DNA of 64,000 nt, from assembly GCA_014058105.1 (NCBI GenBank), contig JACGCM010000786.1:1178001-1242000 (forward strand). Reading direction: 5' to 3'. Below, in pieces: positions 29,836 to 40,954 of the stretch; the first letter of the stretch is position 1, and each line of letters opens with the position of its first letter. The translations under genes were made by a program, and so were the position numbers. Below the pieces are notes generated by a model. That model ran no database searches. It saw nothing but the letters and a program-made list of their open reading frames with translations, and was not told where the DNA came from. This DNA is from Kingdonia uniflora (lineage: Eukaryota; Streptophyta; Magnoliopsida; Ranunculales; Circaeasteraceae).

Positions 29836-32071
29836 TGTAGCGCCCCGTTTTTTTTGTATTTCACGTTGTGGCCGTAGTTTGTAGTTTAACTTGATTTCAT
29901 CTTGTAGTATGGAATCCTAACTTTTGAGTTACAAACCTATTCAAAACCCACTACCAAAATATTTTCCTTGATTCTCTCCATCTCTCCTTCTCCCTATTTC
30001 TCCTCCATTTCAAATACAATTGAAAACCCAACCCTAATTCCTAAACCCCAACCCCAAATTCCTAATCTCTCTTCACCTTGTATTCTAGAGAGAGAAACAA
30101 ACCCAAATCCCTAATTCGAAAACCCAACCCTAATTCCTAAACCCCAAACCCAAATCCCTAATTCGAAAACCTTCAACCCTCTCCTAACTCAACTTCACCA
30201 TTGCTAGCCGTTTTGAAACAGAAAATCAGATTGTTGGAGCATTGAGAGCAGAGTTCTCCTTTCGTATTAAACCACGGATTTGTCGATTTAAGGCAAGTAC
30301 CATTATTGCTTGTCATTGTCCATTGTAGATTAGATATGTTATACCATGTTTAGTAAAATTACCATAACTCTAGTATGATCCTTAATGTTCTAGAAACCTT
30401 AAGTAATTAAGTATGCCTTATCTTGAATTCAAAGAATTAGGGAATTGTATAGGTCTTTTGAAGATGTAAATTTAGTATAGTTAGATGCATACCTTAGTGT
30501 TATAAACTCATGTATTAAATTTCCCTTTTACTCAAGCATACTATTGTGAGAGTTTGCATACTAGAATGGGAAGAAGATATGGACTTGTTAGAAATTAAAC
30601 TCAATATAACTACGAGTTGCTTCTGTTAGTAGTTATATAAGGCTATACTATTTTTCCTTTCATCCAAATAGTAACAGATACATTATAACTCAAGACTCAT
30701 CAAGTATATCCTAGAATAAAGCTTGATTAATTTGAACAGTACCATATCATACTCAGATCATATATATATGTTTGTGGAATGTATAAAGTAACTTGTAATG
30801 ATATAATAAGCCCATGGCTATATTGTTAGCATTAATAGTAATTAATTGGTACCCTCATATGCAACCCTTAACCATAGTACAGGTTGTAGCTTGATGTTCA
30901 ATCTAAGGAGTACTAGTATAAGCCTATATAAGGTCATCGACAGAGTCCCCACTTGTATATTTGTGAGGGTAGAAAAGTCGTTGAGCATAAGATCGTCAAT
31001 CATATGATATAGTCTCATTGCCTATATAGCAAGAACAGATGGGTCATTTTGATTGAGTATCGGTCTCTTAAATCATTCATGCATAGGATAACTTAGAGTC
31101 GTGTACACAGTAGGGCTATGATGTCAGGGTCCTTGGTTTCGATTCCCTAAACAAAAGATTAGGTGACTGTTTATCAGTGTTCCAGGGTTCCAAGCCCTAA
31201 AACTCTTCCCCAGTTATATATCGGCTTTGTTATTCTTTGTGAATACTCCCCGTGGGCATAGATCCCTAAAAGTGAAAATAAATCAGGCTTTAGACCTGTA
31301 GGTTGAAACTGCTTGAGCACCTTGATCCAGTGATTTCCCCGCTAATTCCTGGCTTACTAAAAAGGAATTCGCCAATCCCTGGCTCGATAATAAGGGATAC
31401 GCTTCTGTTGAGGACAGAAGGGTACGAGAGTGTGGTCCCACTGAATTAAAAGTGACCCTGTGTACATCGTCTCTTAGTTATCTCCCATACCTAATAATAA
31501 TAATAATAATAATACTCTATAATTATTTATAATACTGGTTGGCGCCGACGCTTAAAAACAACATTAATAATTGAACCTCACTTCCTCAATGCATTGCATC
31601 ATTTTTATATATATATATATAATATTATATCACACTAGTACTTTTGTATAATAGATCGGTCTGTCATGTTCAGTGACCGGTAATAATTGTGCTTGCTTGA
31701 CGCCTTGTGCGCTATATTTTTCAGGAGGTCGAGCACAGTAGGTTTTTGCTTAGTGAGGTTTGGTTGATCATTTTCGGGATTCTTTGGATCGCTGAGCTGT
31801 CGTAGGGCATTTATGATATTTATTTCATATTTCATTGTCGTAGTTTTATTCTCGTTTTTAGAGTTAGTAGAGATTTTATTCACTTTAATCCATTTATTTA
31901 TTTAATTTATATTGAGTTATTTTCCGCTGCGTTTCTTTGATAAGTAGATGTAGTTAATTTCTTTAGAAATATATTACATCTGTGGGGTTTCATCAGTGGG
32001 ATGCCCGACTTGTCAAGCCTTAGAATGTGCTTTATGATCTATTATCCGAAAGTAGATTTTGGGGCGTGACA
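29836..32071. mobile_element. solo LTR (2.2 kb) nested in the Harbinger element
   Basis: It starts TGTAGCGCCCCG, ends GGGGCGTGACA and is flanked by perfect AAGGC repeats (29831-29835 and 32072-32076). TG...CA ends with a 5-bp target duplication are the mark of LTR integration. There is no ORF, primer site or second LTR, so it is read as one long LTR left by recombination. It contains telomere-like aaccctaa words (30025-30165), a TAA microsatellite (31495-31513) and a TA run (31605-31620). An inverted relative lies at 32885-39060. Confidence 0.85.
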
Positions 32072-32884
32072 AAGGCGATAACTTCCAAGATGAGAGTGAT
32101 GTGTTAGGCCTGAGCAGGTCAGCAATGATTTGTTAGACATGATTCAGTACAATTGAGAAGAAATGAAGAAGGTTGAGTTTTGAGATATAAGATGAATGTG
32201 TTGATTGTAGAAGAGAGTAGAAGATGAATAGGGGTTATAAATAGAGAAAAAAACTAGCCGTTTATAGTCGTTGAGCATCTTGTTGAAGAAGTTTGATCAG
32301 GGAAAAATTCAGGTAAAATAATGGGGAACCAAAGATATTTTTTATGCAGGCTTATGTCGCGCACTTTTGAACCGCGCGGGAAAAACTAGTTGTTTGAAAA
32401 TCTTTAAATCTCAGCCGTCCACGTGGTTTAATCCTAGACGTTGAAGTTACACGCACTTCAGAACTGCGCTTAATAGGAACCATTGGATGGGAGGACACGT
32501 GTTATCATCTTAGGGGAGAAGTGTGTATGCGCACTTTTGAACCGCCCGCTATGGCTACGCGCACTTCAGAACCGCGCGGCGTGAATTCACCCTCAATCTA
32601 CCCACAGGGTGGAAAATCCACCCTTGGATGAATTTTCTTTGTACCACGTCAGGTATTCACCTAGCTCCTAGGAGACGAATTGGGTGGAAAGAGGGTAAAT
32701 TTAGAATTTACCCGTCCACGTCAGGGTACACCTAACTACTGTGGATGCTCTTACCTCCTATCTCTTTAACCTGTGCACTGAGGTCCTTTCTAGAATGGTT
32801 CAGGAGAAATACAGAGAAAAAAGGAAATATATTTTCCCCATAATTTGTTTCTTAATAATTTATTAAGAACACGAATTCTGAGGT

Positions 32885-34865
32885 GTAACGTTGGGCATCC
32901 CGAAGATGAACCCAAAAGACGTATTAAAATTTAAGCTGTGAAACAATGCGCGGAAGAATAATCTAAAAAGAAATATAATTAAATATGATTACTACACTGG
33001 TAACTAGAACTCTATAGCTAGCAAGTCCAGCTTGCCCTAACTCACAACTATCACTACTACAACGATTCACCTAAAAAGTTTATGTACGCAAGGCGTTAGC
33101 AAGCAACTCTCAGCAAGTACAAATGTTTAAGGTCATAAGACATGACAGACCAAAATAATCATCGAAAAAAGACATGAAGAACCCAACGGAATTATAGGAG
33201 AAGATCAATCGAGCTACGAGTCTAAAAGAAGGCGGTCTAAGTAAAATTAGAATCCTAGCAAGATATAAGCTATCTTAAATTAAATCTAATTACTACAATC
33301 TAAGAGGTACGGTAGATATAGAAAGAGAACGAGGAAGTCAAGTACACAGGGTCACTTTTAATTTAGTGGGACCACACTCTCGCACCCTTCTGTAATTAAC
33401 AGAAACGTATCTCTTATTGTCGAGCCAAGGATTGTCGGATTCCTTTTTATTGAGCCAGGAATTAGCAGGTAACGTACCTGATCAGGATGTTCAAGGAGTT
33501 TCAACCTACAGGTCTAAAGCTTGATTTATTTTCACTTTCAGGGATCTAAGCCCATGGGATACTCGCGAAGCATGCAGCCGAGAAGTAATAGGGAAATAAT
33601 TTAGGGGATTGCAACCATAAAATACTGGCTATCAATAACCGAATCTTTTGTTTAGGGATCAAACCCAAAGACCGTAATAGCATAGCTCTACTGTGTACAT
33701 TAACCAGAAGTCGCCCAACAAAATGGAAAGGATGAAGTTTGAATCCAATAAGAATTAAATGATATGTCTGCCCTTATCTAATCAGCATCTGGGACTATAT
33801 CCAGTGGCGGATCTAGGTAGAGCTCAGGGTAGGCAGTTGCCCACCCTGAGATTTTGAGAAGTTTGATTTGTATAGGCATATTTTCTCTTATTTCAGACAA
33901 ACACTGTGTACTTCTTTATCTTGCCCACCCTCAACTTCTTATTTACTAGTTTTACCATCCAGCTGCCCACCATAATTAGATTTTATGAGGGGTGCTTTCA
34001 ACCTTAAATCATCTCTAGTTTCCCACTTCCTCAACACAGTCAAGTCTCTTACTATACTCCAAACAAATCTCTTTCTTCCATCATTGCTAATTTAATGTAT
34101 GCATACTTTGTTTTTTGGGTCATGCTTTTACTGAAAGAATCTATGGTAGACTTTAAGCTTATGTCATTAACATTTTTCCATCATAGACTTGATTAGCCAT
34201 AGAAAAAAATTAGGGTTTGCGCCCCGACACCCATTACTTCATCCACCCTGAACTAAATTCATATGTCTGCCCCTGTTCAGAGGTGCATCCATTCAAGCAA
34301 AAATTTAGCTAAATGTTTCTTAACCACTTTGTAATGTTGTTTACTGAAGTTATGGCCAAGTCCTTAATAACTTTCGGGTAAATATGGTAATCCCAAATTT
34401 TGAACCCTACGGATCTGCCTATGGGCAGCAAGTCTGTTGTATCTATCTACCCCAAAAAAAAATTGGGGGCCAAACCCCCAAAAATTCCCTGCCCCCTACC
34501 AATAATCCTGGCTCCGCCACTGACTATATCAAATGACTTACCACTCTTACAACCAAATGATCTATCTACCCTCACTTTAATGACAAGTGGGGACTCTATT
34601 AATGAAATAATGCTCCAGCATCCAATAATCTATCTGTCAATACGACTATATCGAAATGGAAGTCTTAAACTTGAAAATGAATTTGCGTAGTGTACCACTG
34701 ACTTATGAGAACTCCTAGTTAGGATCAACTGTCACAAAAGACATACCGAAGAATTAACTAAGCTGCTCTAGAACAAAAGCCTTATCAATAATGTTTAATC
34801 TATACATAGAGTCTACCTAGCCGTCTCAAACCTAAGATTACCAACCTCTTAGTATATGTGATGAC
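32885..34865 (-). repeat. inverted copy of the solo-LTR family, left part
   Basis: The reverse complement aligns with the 3' two-thirds of the LTR at 29836-32071. Examples are the block around 33345-33540 (cctacaggtctaaagc, gtgggaccacactctcg) and gggcatccc at 32889. A 721-bp hAT element interrupts it at 33802-34522. Its last roughly 480 bp (33655-33801 plus 34531-34865) are repeated directly at 37590-38060. Confidence 0.75.
33802..34522. mobile_element. hAT-superfamily non-autonomous element (721 bp)
   Basis: The inverted ends are CAGTGGCGGATCTAGG and CAGTGGCGGAGCCAGG (two mismatches), with perfect 8-bp flanking repeats ACTATATC (33794-33801 and 34523-34530). The duplicate of this region at about 37735 reads through the site without the element. 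The interior has no ORF I would call a transposase. Confidence 0.87.
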
Positions 34866-34959
34866 TTGAAATTCAAACTTACGGACAAATTTGGTATTCC
34901 AAATCTGATAGAACACCAAATTAATAACAACGGCCTATTTTTATTATAACAAATATTGC

Positions 34960-36587
34960 AAGAAGAAGGTAAGAGTCTCATAGATTTTGACCATGGTTTA
35001 AAAATTACTAAAAGCTGGAGCCTTGAGGATGTTGAAAACTTGCTAATATGGAATCAAGAACATTTGACATCTGAAGCGTAATATGCAGAATCTCTAAACA
35101 ATGTTGAACAACTCAACGATGAACATCGATACACTTATAATACGGTTACTGATTTTATTAGAAATGAAGTTGGGACTGTGTTTTTCTTGAACGGAGCTGC
35201 TGGCATAGGAAAAATGTTTGTATTCAACTCTTTCGCAGCTACATGTCGTAATGAGAAGAAAATCGCAATATTAGTAGCATCATCAGGTATTGCATCGTTA
35301 CTACTAAATGGAGGTCAAACATCTCATTCAACTTTTAAGATACCCATAAATATCTTAGATAACTCAATGTGTGGGTTTTCGAAGCAATCAATACATGCAG
35401 AGTTATTCAAAAAATCAAAGCTTATCATTTAGGATGAAGTTCCCATGCAACACAATTATTGCGTGGAAGTGGTGGATTGATCTCTTCAAGACGTTCTAGA
35501 AAATGGAAGGCCATTTGGAGGAATAACTATTGTTTTATGAGGTAACTTTCATCAAATTCTTCCAGTAGTACCAAAAGGTGTCCGTGAGGATATCGTTTAT
35601 GCTTCTTTGAAAAGATCGTATATTTGGGACACGTACAAGTACTATCCTTATCGTAAAATATGCAACTAATCAAGAACATCTCTGAGTTCGCATTCGCACA
35701 TACATTATTTGAGGTAATTCGCACATACATTATTGGAGGTAACCTAAATTTATCTTATCTAATATAGATTTGTTTTGGTGAAAAGATCACTGATACACTT
35801 GCGTTTAAAATATATGTAGATCGGACCTAATCTAAAAGAAACAGTTGAATTACCAAGTGCATTTAAAATATGTGCAAATCTAGATGAGCTAATATGTTCA
35901 GTTTACCCACATTTTGAAGAAGTTACAACAGCCTCAACTACATACTTGACCGAACGCACGATTCTATCAGCCCATAATGAAGATGTTAACATCATCAAAA
36001 TTCAAGTTATGGCCAAAATTTAAGGAAAATATATTGTTTATCTTGGCGCTGACAAGTTATCAGAAGCAGACGCTGGTGATCGCACTGTCATTAATCGATA
36101 TCCCCAATAATGTATGAATTCACTCGATTCTTCAGGTCTACCTTCGTTTAGACTAAGATTGAAAGTTGGGTGCCCAGTAATTTTGTTGCGTAATCTCGCT
36201 CCAAAAGATGGTTTATGCAATGGAACCAGATTAATGGTGGTGAGATGCTCTCCTAGATTAATCGAAGCAAAGATTTTAACAAGATGTAAAGCTGGAAACT
36301 TGGTATTCATACCAAGAATATCTCTAACTCCGACGTCTGACGATTTGCCATTTTCTATGACAAGGAGACAGTTCCCAGTTCGGCTAGCATTAGCAATAAC
36401 CATCAACAAATCCCAAGGCCTGTTAGTAAAATTTGTTGGGATCGATTTAACAACTTCTATTTTCTGCCATGGCCAATTATATGTGGCATTGTCAAGATGT
36501 ACATCCCCAAAGAGAATTAGTGTACTTCTGCCACCAGATGCTGTAAATACAACAATGAACGTAGTATATCCAGTCGTTTTGTTGTAG
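34960..36587 (+). pseudogene. Helitron RepHel helicase domain (PIF1-type), decayed
   Basis: Fragments in order match the C-terminal helicase of plant Helitrons. They are a LNDEHRYTYNTV-like lead, FFLNGAAGIGKMF (Walker A with Met for Thr), SSGIASLLLNGGQTSHSTFK, then an in-frame stop just before DEVPM (Walker B region), [56 protein letters not shown] and [14 protein letters not shown]. At least four stops or shifts are present. The Rep nuclease half and the Helitron ends (5' TC, 3' hairpin-CTRR) were not found. A long ORF on the other strand (36038-36646) is a shadow. Confidence 0.82.
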
Positions 36588-37589
36588 GTAAATAACTTAA
36601 CAATAATATGACCAACTAATATGATGTTTATCTTTCTTAAGTTCAAAATTTAATTTTTTTTTAGAATAAGACTTATTTATATGATTGACTAATCATTATC
36701 TAATTTAGAATAATCTTTTTTGTAAATATAGGAGATGGAAATTAACGAAAAGTGTGGAACAATCGTGGGAAGAATACAATAAACAAGTAAGTATGGTACT
36801 TATATAATCAAACATTTTATCTCAATGTGGTTTCAATGATTACTAATATACTTCCTATTTTGTAGACAATCCTAAAGCCACAAATTCAACAAACACCGGT
36901 GATACATTACCATGTTAATGGATTATCAAAGAGAAACTTAAACGTCTGATGTCCATAACTAAGGAGTTCTGTGACTATTAGTTGTTGCACTTTTGCATGA
37001 GTTATACGAAACATGATCCAAAACATAAAAAATAAAGAACGTGAACTACGTCGTACAAAGAATAACAAGCTATCAAAAGTGATTCTTTTATATCGTTCAT
37101 CAATTATAATGTGAAGAGAAGCAATAACTTCTTTGAATAAGAAAGAAAAGACAAGACAGTTTTTGGAAATGAGAGAACCTTAATGCATTTCAATGACAAC
37201 ATATGTAACTCAAAACTTATGTATATTTGTATTGATTTCAGAAGTTCATATGTAGAATTAAAAATTGATGTATTACCCCATTTTAATGATTATCGTATTG
37301 AACATCATTTCATATTAATTTATTATGATGTGATGTAATAAAAGGGGAAGAAACATTCTCGCTTAAAAACTATGCAGAAAAGAAAGAATCGATGACAAGA
37401 AGAAGATGGAGACAAACACTCATTGATGAGGTATGTCTAATTTGGTATCTATTGATCATGCAGAACTTCATTCAGAGTAAGTTATTTTCCTGATGTGAAC
37501 TTCAGAACAACCTTTCCAACTCCTTCAACCACAAAAGTTGCAGAGTTTAGCATGTACAATTTTTTATCACTGTCCACTTTGTTGTATGA
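36588..37589. other. unassigned AT-rich segment beside the helicase remnant
   Basis: AT-rich sequence with short broken frames. It may be the 3' part of the Helitron-like insertion. I see no recognisable domain. Confidence 0.4.
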
Positions 37590-39060
37590 CGAAAAACCCA
37601 AGGACCGTAATAGCATATCCTTACTGTATACATTAACCCGAAGTCGCCCTATAAAATGAAAAGGAAGAAGTTTGAATCCAATAAGAATTAAATGATATGT
37701 CTTCCCCTATCTAATCAGCATCTAGGACTATCAAATGACTTACCGTTCTTACAACCAAATGATCAATTTACCCTCACTTTAATAACAAGTGGGGACTCTA
37801 TCAAATGAAGTAAAGCCCCAACATCCAATGATCTATCTATCAATACGACTATATTGAAATGGAAGTCCTAAACCTGAAAATGAATTTGCGTAGTGTACCA
37901 CTGACTCATGAGAACTCCTAATTAGGATCAACTGTCACAAAAGACATACCGAAGAATTAGCTAAACTGCTCTAGAACAAAATACTTGTTAATAATGTTTA
38001 ATTTAAACATAGGATCTACCAAGCCATCTCAAACCGAAGATTACCATCCTCTCAGTATAAGATGAAATTACTAGGAGACTAACGGGGACATCATTAATGA
38101 CTCCTAAAGCTCTTACTACTACTATAATATCTAGTGTTAATCATTAAGCACACTCGTAAAACCATATTTCCAAAAGCACAAACCACCTGATAAAAATATT
38201 CAGAAAACCCCAGCTCCAATGAATCTTGATCCATGCTACCTAGATGCATCTAAGCTATGTTGTTTTATAGGATACTCGTATCAAATATATATATTGAAAT
38301 CGCCTCAAACCAAACAAGTACTGATAAGCTACTTACTAAACTATACAATCTTAAGGTAAAGTTTAGTCCAAACACTCCATCCAATATAATTTAAGAATGA
38401 TATCAGCCATACCAAAATGTGTCAAGATCACTCTAAGAGTAGATTACTTTATGAATCTCTATAAGATTACCAACCCTCGATATAAACACCTGACAATAAC
38501 ACCATATACATACATCTTTCTAAGCATTTACACATTCACGAGTTAACCTAAATACAAGCTTAATCAGGTAGAATACAAATGAGTCAAGAATAAGCGATGT
38601 CCAAAGAATGGCCTAAAACATAACTAATCAAGATTATCATAAATACCAACTTCCCATAATACCTAGTTTGTATACCTAGAATACAACCTAAAGTAGTTTC
38701 TTTGTACTTCCAATTCCCAAGTGATCCTCTAACCAAAATTATAATCAGATTATAAGAATATTAAGATATTAATTAACCTATTAAGAATCAAAGCCTAACT
38801 CGGAAAGATCAACAGTTGTATACCTAAAGAAACATTATGAAATAAATCACTAGAGGATACATGCTTCGTATACAATATCGAGGTGTGTAATGCAAATTGA
38901 TGTGATGATAAGAATGACAACTAAGAGGATAATAAACCAATGATAGATTACTATCTAGAGCATGTTTTATACAGTGAAGATTATAACATACTTGAATACT
39001 GTGATTTACTCATATCATGTCAATGCAAATAATCTCAGATAAATGCACTTGCCTTATCTA
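37590..39060 (-). repeat. inverted copy of the solo-LTR family, right part
   Basis: The first 480 bp repeat 33655-34865 (without the hAT element). The following sequence continues along the reverse complement of the LTR toward its 5' end; cacttgccttatc at about 39045 matches ttaaggcaagtacc at 30290. Homology then fades. Bases 39061-39810 show no gene or element I can name. Confidence 0.6.
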
Positions 39061-39810
39061 GAAATCAGAGAAGAAGAATGGCAGCCTAAGAACATTAATT
39101 ACTCCTTCAATATCTGCTTACCAAGATGAATCACAACAAGCACCTCTTCTGGACCAATTAAGCAAGCACAACAAAAGGGAATAACCACGTTACTGTCGCA
39201 CCATTCCAGCACCCTTTTCTGAATATATCTTCTCTCTAATGTCAGTAAAAGAAGGGGAAGCATAACACCATTTATAGATGATGTAAGGGTTGTTGTGACC
39301 AAGTATAGGAAGAGAAAAAATATGGGTTTTTACACCAAGATGATGGGTGTTAGAAGCAGTTTATACGGATCATATTTTTTTGAAGAGAAGTTAGGGGTTT
39401 AGTGGCTGGTTATTGGGAAGAAGTAAAGGGGAAGAGCGAGGGGATTTAGTTGATGTATTATAGGAGCACGAAGAAGGGTTTAGTTTAATTCTTATTCTGA
39501 TTTCCATCTGTAGTTTAACTACTGGCTATAGGGCAGTTTTGCACATCTTTTTTATAGTGTTTTAACACCACGATGGAGCGGTTATAGTTGCTGCTAAAAG
39601 AAAGGGGATCAAACAAGTAGTGTTATTGAAACAAAATAGGGGATCAAACACTACTTTTCAAAAGGGTTTAACACCTCCCTATTAAAGAAAACGAGTTTAG
39701 GGATGGTTGTTAAAAATTGGAAGAGATGGATAATAGTTTTGATGCTAGAAGTTTAAAGATAAGTGGCTGCTACTCACAAACTTGTAGGAGAATGAATAGT
39801 ATATTTTAAT

Positions 39811-40060
39811 GTGGCTGGTTTTTCGAGGAGAATAGGGGTTTTAGTTGGAAAAAGAATAGAAGATGAAAGAGATGTACTGGACTCTTCACCTTTTGGTTTT
39901 AAATTGAAACAAGATGTTATAAAGGCTAAGATCCAATGTACTAGGATGTCAAATAATAAAATAAAACGAACTGCAACAAGCCACAAAATAATATGCACGA
40001 ACGCCCACAACAACGATCTGAAAATACGGGTTACTACATTAAAATTGGCAGGAGAGTACC
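39811..40060 (+). pseudogene. LINE reverse transcriptase fragment, upstream part
   Basis: The frame ending IRVTTLKLAGEYL resembles the region just before the catalytic [YF]ADD box of plant L1-type LINEs. It reads on in register with YHICAFVDDSL at 47291, on the far side of the inserted TRIM. On its own the assignment is weak; the continuity across the insertion supports it. Confidence 0.45.
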
Positions 40061-40364
40061 TGTAATACCCCACTTGAGCGGGTATTGGGGAGGTGTTTAG
40101 CTCAATAAGGGTGATGGTTGCACCAATGTTTTAGTTCCTCATAGTTTAAGATCCTGCCAGGTATATGGTTATTAAGTTAAAATTTCACTTTACATGTTAC
40201 CGAGGTCTTCTCTTATAAATACAAATATTAAACTGCTGCAGATTTGCAGTGGTTAAGTCAGGATAATATCGATGTGCACAGAGTAAGGTCGTGACAAAAT
40301 TGTATTAGAGCCAAGGACGACTCGATCTTGAAGGTGGGGGACTGTATCACCCCAACTGAGCAGG

Positions 40365-40954
40365 TGATAGGCATGAAAAATGCATATTTTTGTTCTTCAA
40401 TTTATATTATCTAGGACCTTATTTTATGTTTCACTGTGCCTAATTAAAGTATGTTTGACTATTGCAGGTAATAAGACAATTGCAACCAAACCCGGCCTGA
40501 AAACCCAACTTTTACAAGCTAAATGATACTACTAGAGATGATCAATTGTCAGGAGCTGCTGGAGATGACCTAATGAAGAGAAGGTGTCAAGAGTTACTGG
40601 ACTTGGTAATCAAGACCTACCTAAAATCTCTTCACAAAATAAGAGTTGTTGAAAGTTGGGAGGAGACTTTGTTAGGGATAAGAAAGAGTTTAGAGTTCAT
40701 CATCTTTTACGCTCCGAAAACCACCATAGCTTTGAGTATTCTTCAGAGATAATGTTGTATTATTTTTAGAGAATCTTGGGAAATCCAAATTGGGAAATCA
40801 ATGATGTAAGTTTTTGTTTATCAATAAATTCTTTATATTAATTTATATTTCCATTTACTTAATTTGATAACTAGAATTATGATTTGATCTATGCATCCCT
40901 GAAAAATGATAACCCTCTTTTATACTATAACACCCGATTTGATACGAATTTTCA
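40365..40954 (+). repeat. 5' LTR of the Athila-like element
   Basis: Starts TGATAGGCATGAAAAATGC, ends ACGAATTTTCA. It contains a 68-codon open frame (40546-40752) that is also open in the 3' LTR (46642-46848), with four amino-acid differences. Confidence 0.88.

Larger units (their letters stand above)
25920..32750. mobile_element. PIF/Harbinger DNA transposon (6.8 kb, with nested LTR)
   Basis: Both ends read GAGCATCCACA inward (11 bp perfect), and the element is flanked by TTA at 25917-25919 and 32751-32753. Inside are two convergent genes, as in this superfamily: a Myb/SANT-type ORF1 on plus (26592-28275) and a DDE transposase on minus (28542-29747 plus an upstream part). Subterminal copies of GCGCACTTNTGAACCGCGC occur near both ends (25994, 26069, 32350, 32449, 32527, 32556). 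A solo LTR (29836-32071) is nested inside; without it the element is about 4.6 kb. ORF1 has stop codons, so the element cannot act on its own as it stands. It lies upstream of the PGI gene. Confidence 0.92.

Noticed and set aside
30023..30165. Interstitial telomere repeat
   Set aside because: aaccctaa words are present, but interspersed with aaaccccaaa and attcctaa. They form a degenerate imperfect repeat inside the LTR, not a telomeric array.
36038..36646. 202-residue minus-strand ORF
   Set aside because: It is antisense to the Helitron helicase region, whose plus-strand translation carries clear family motifs.
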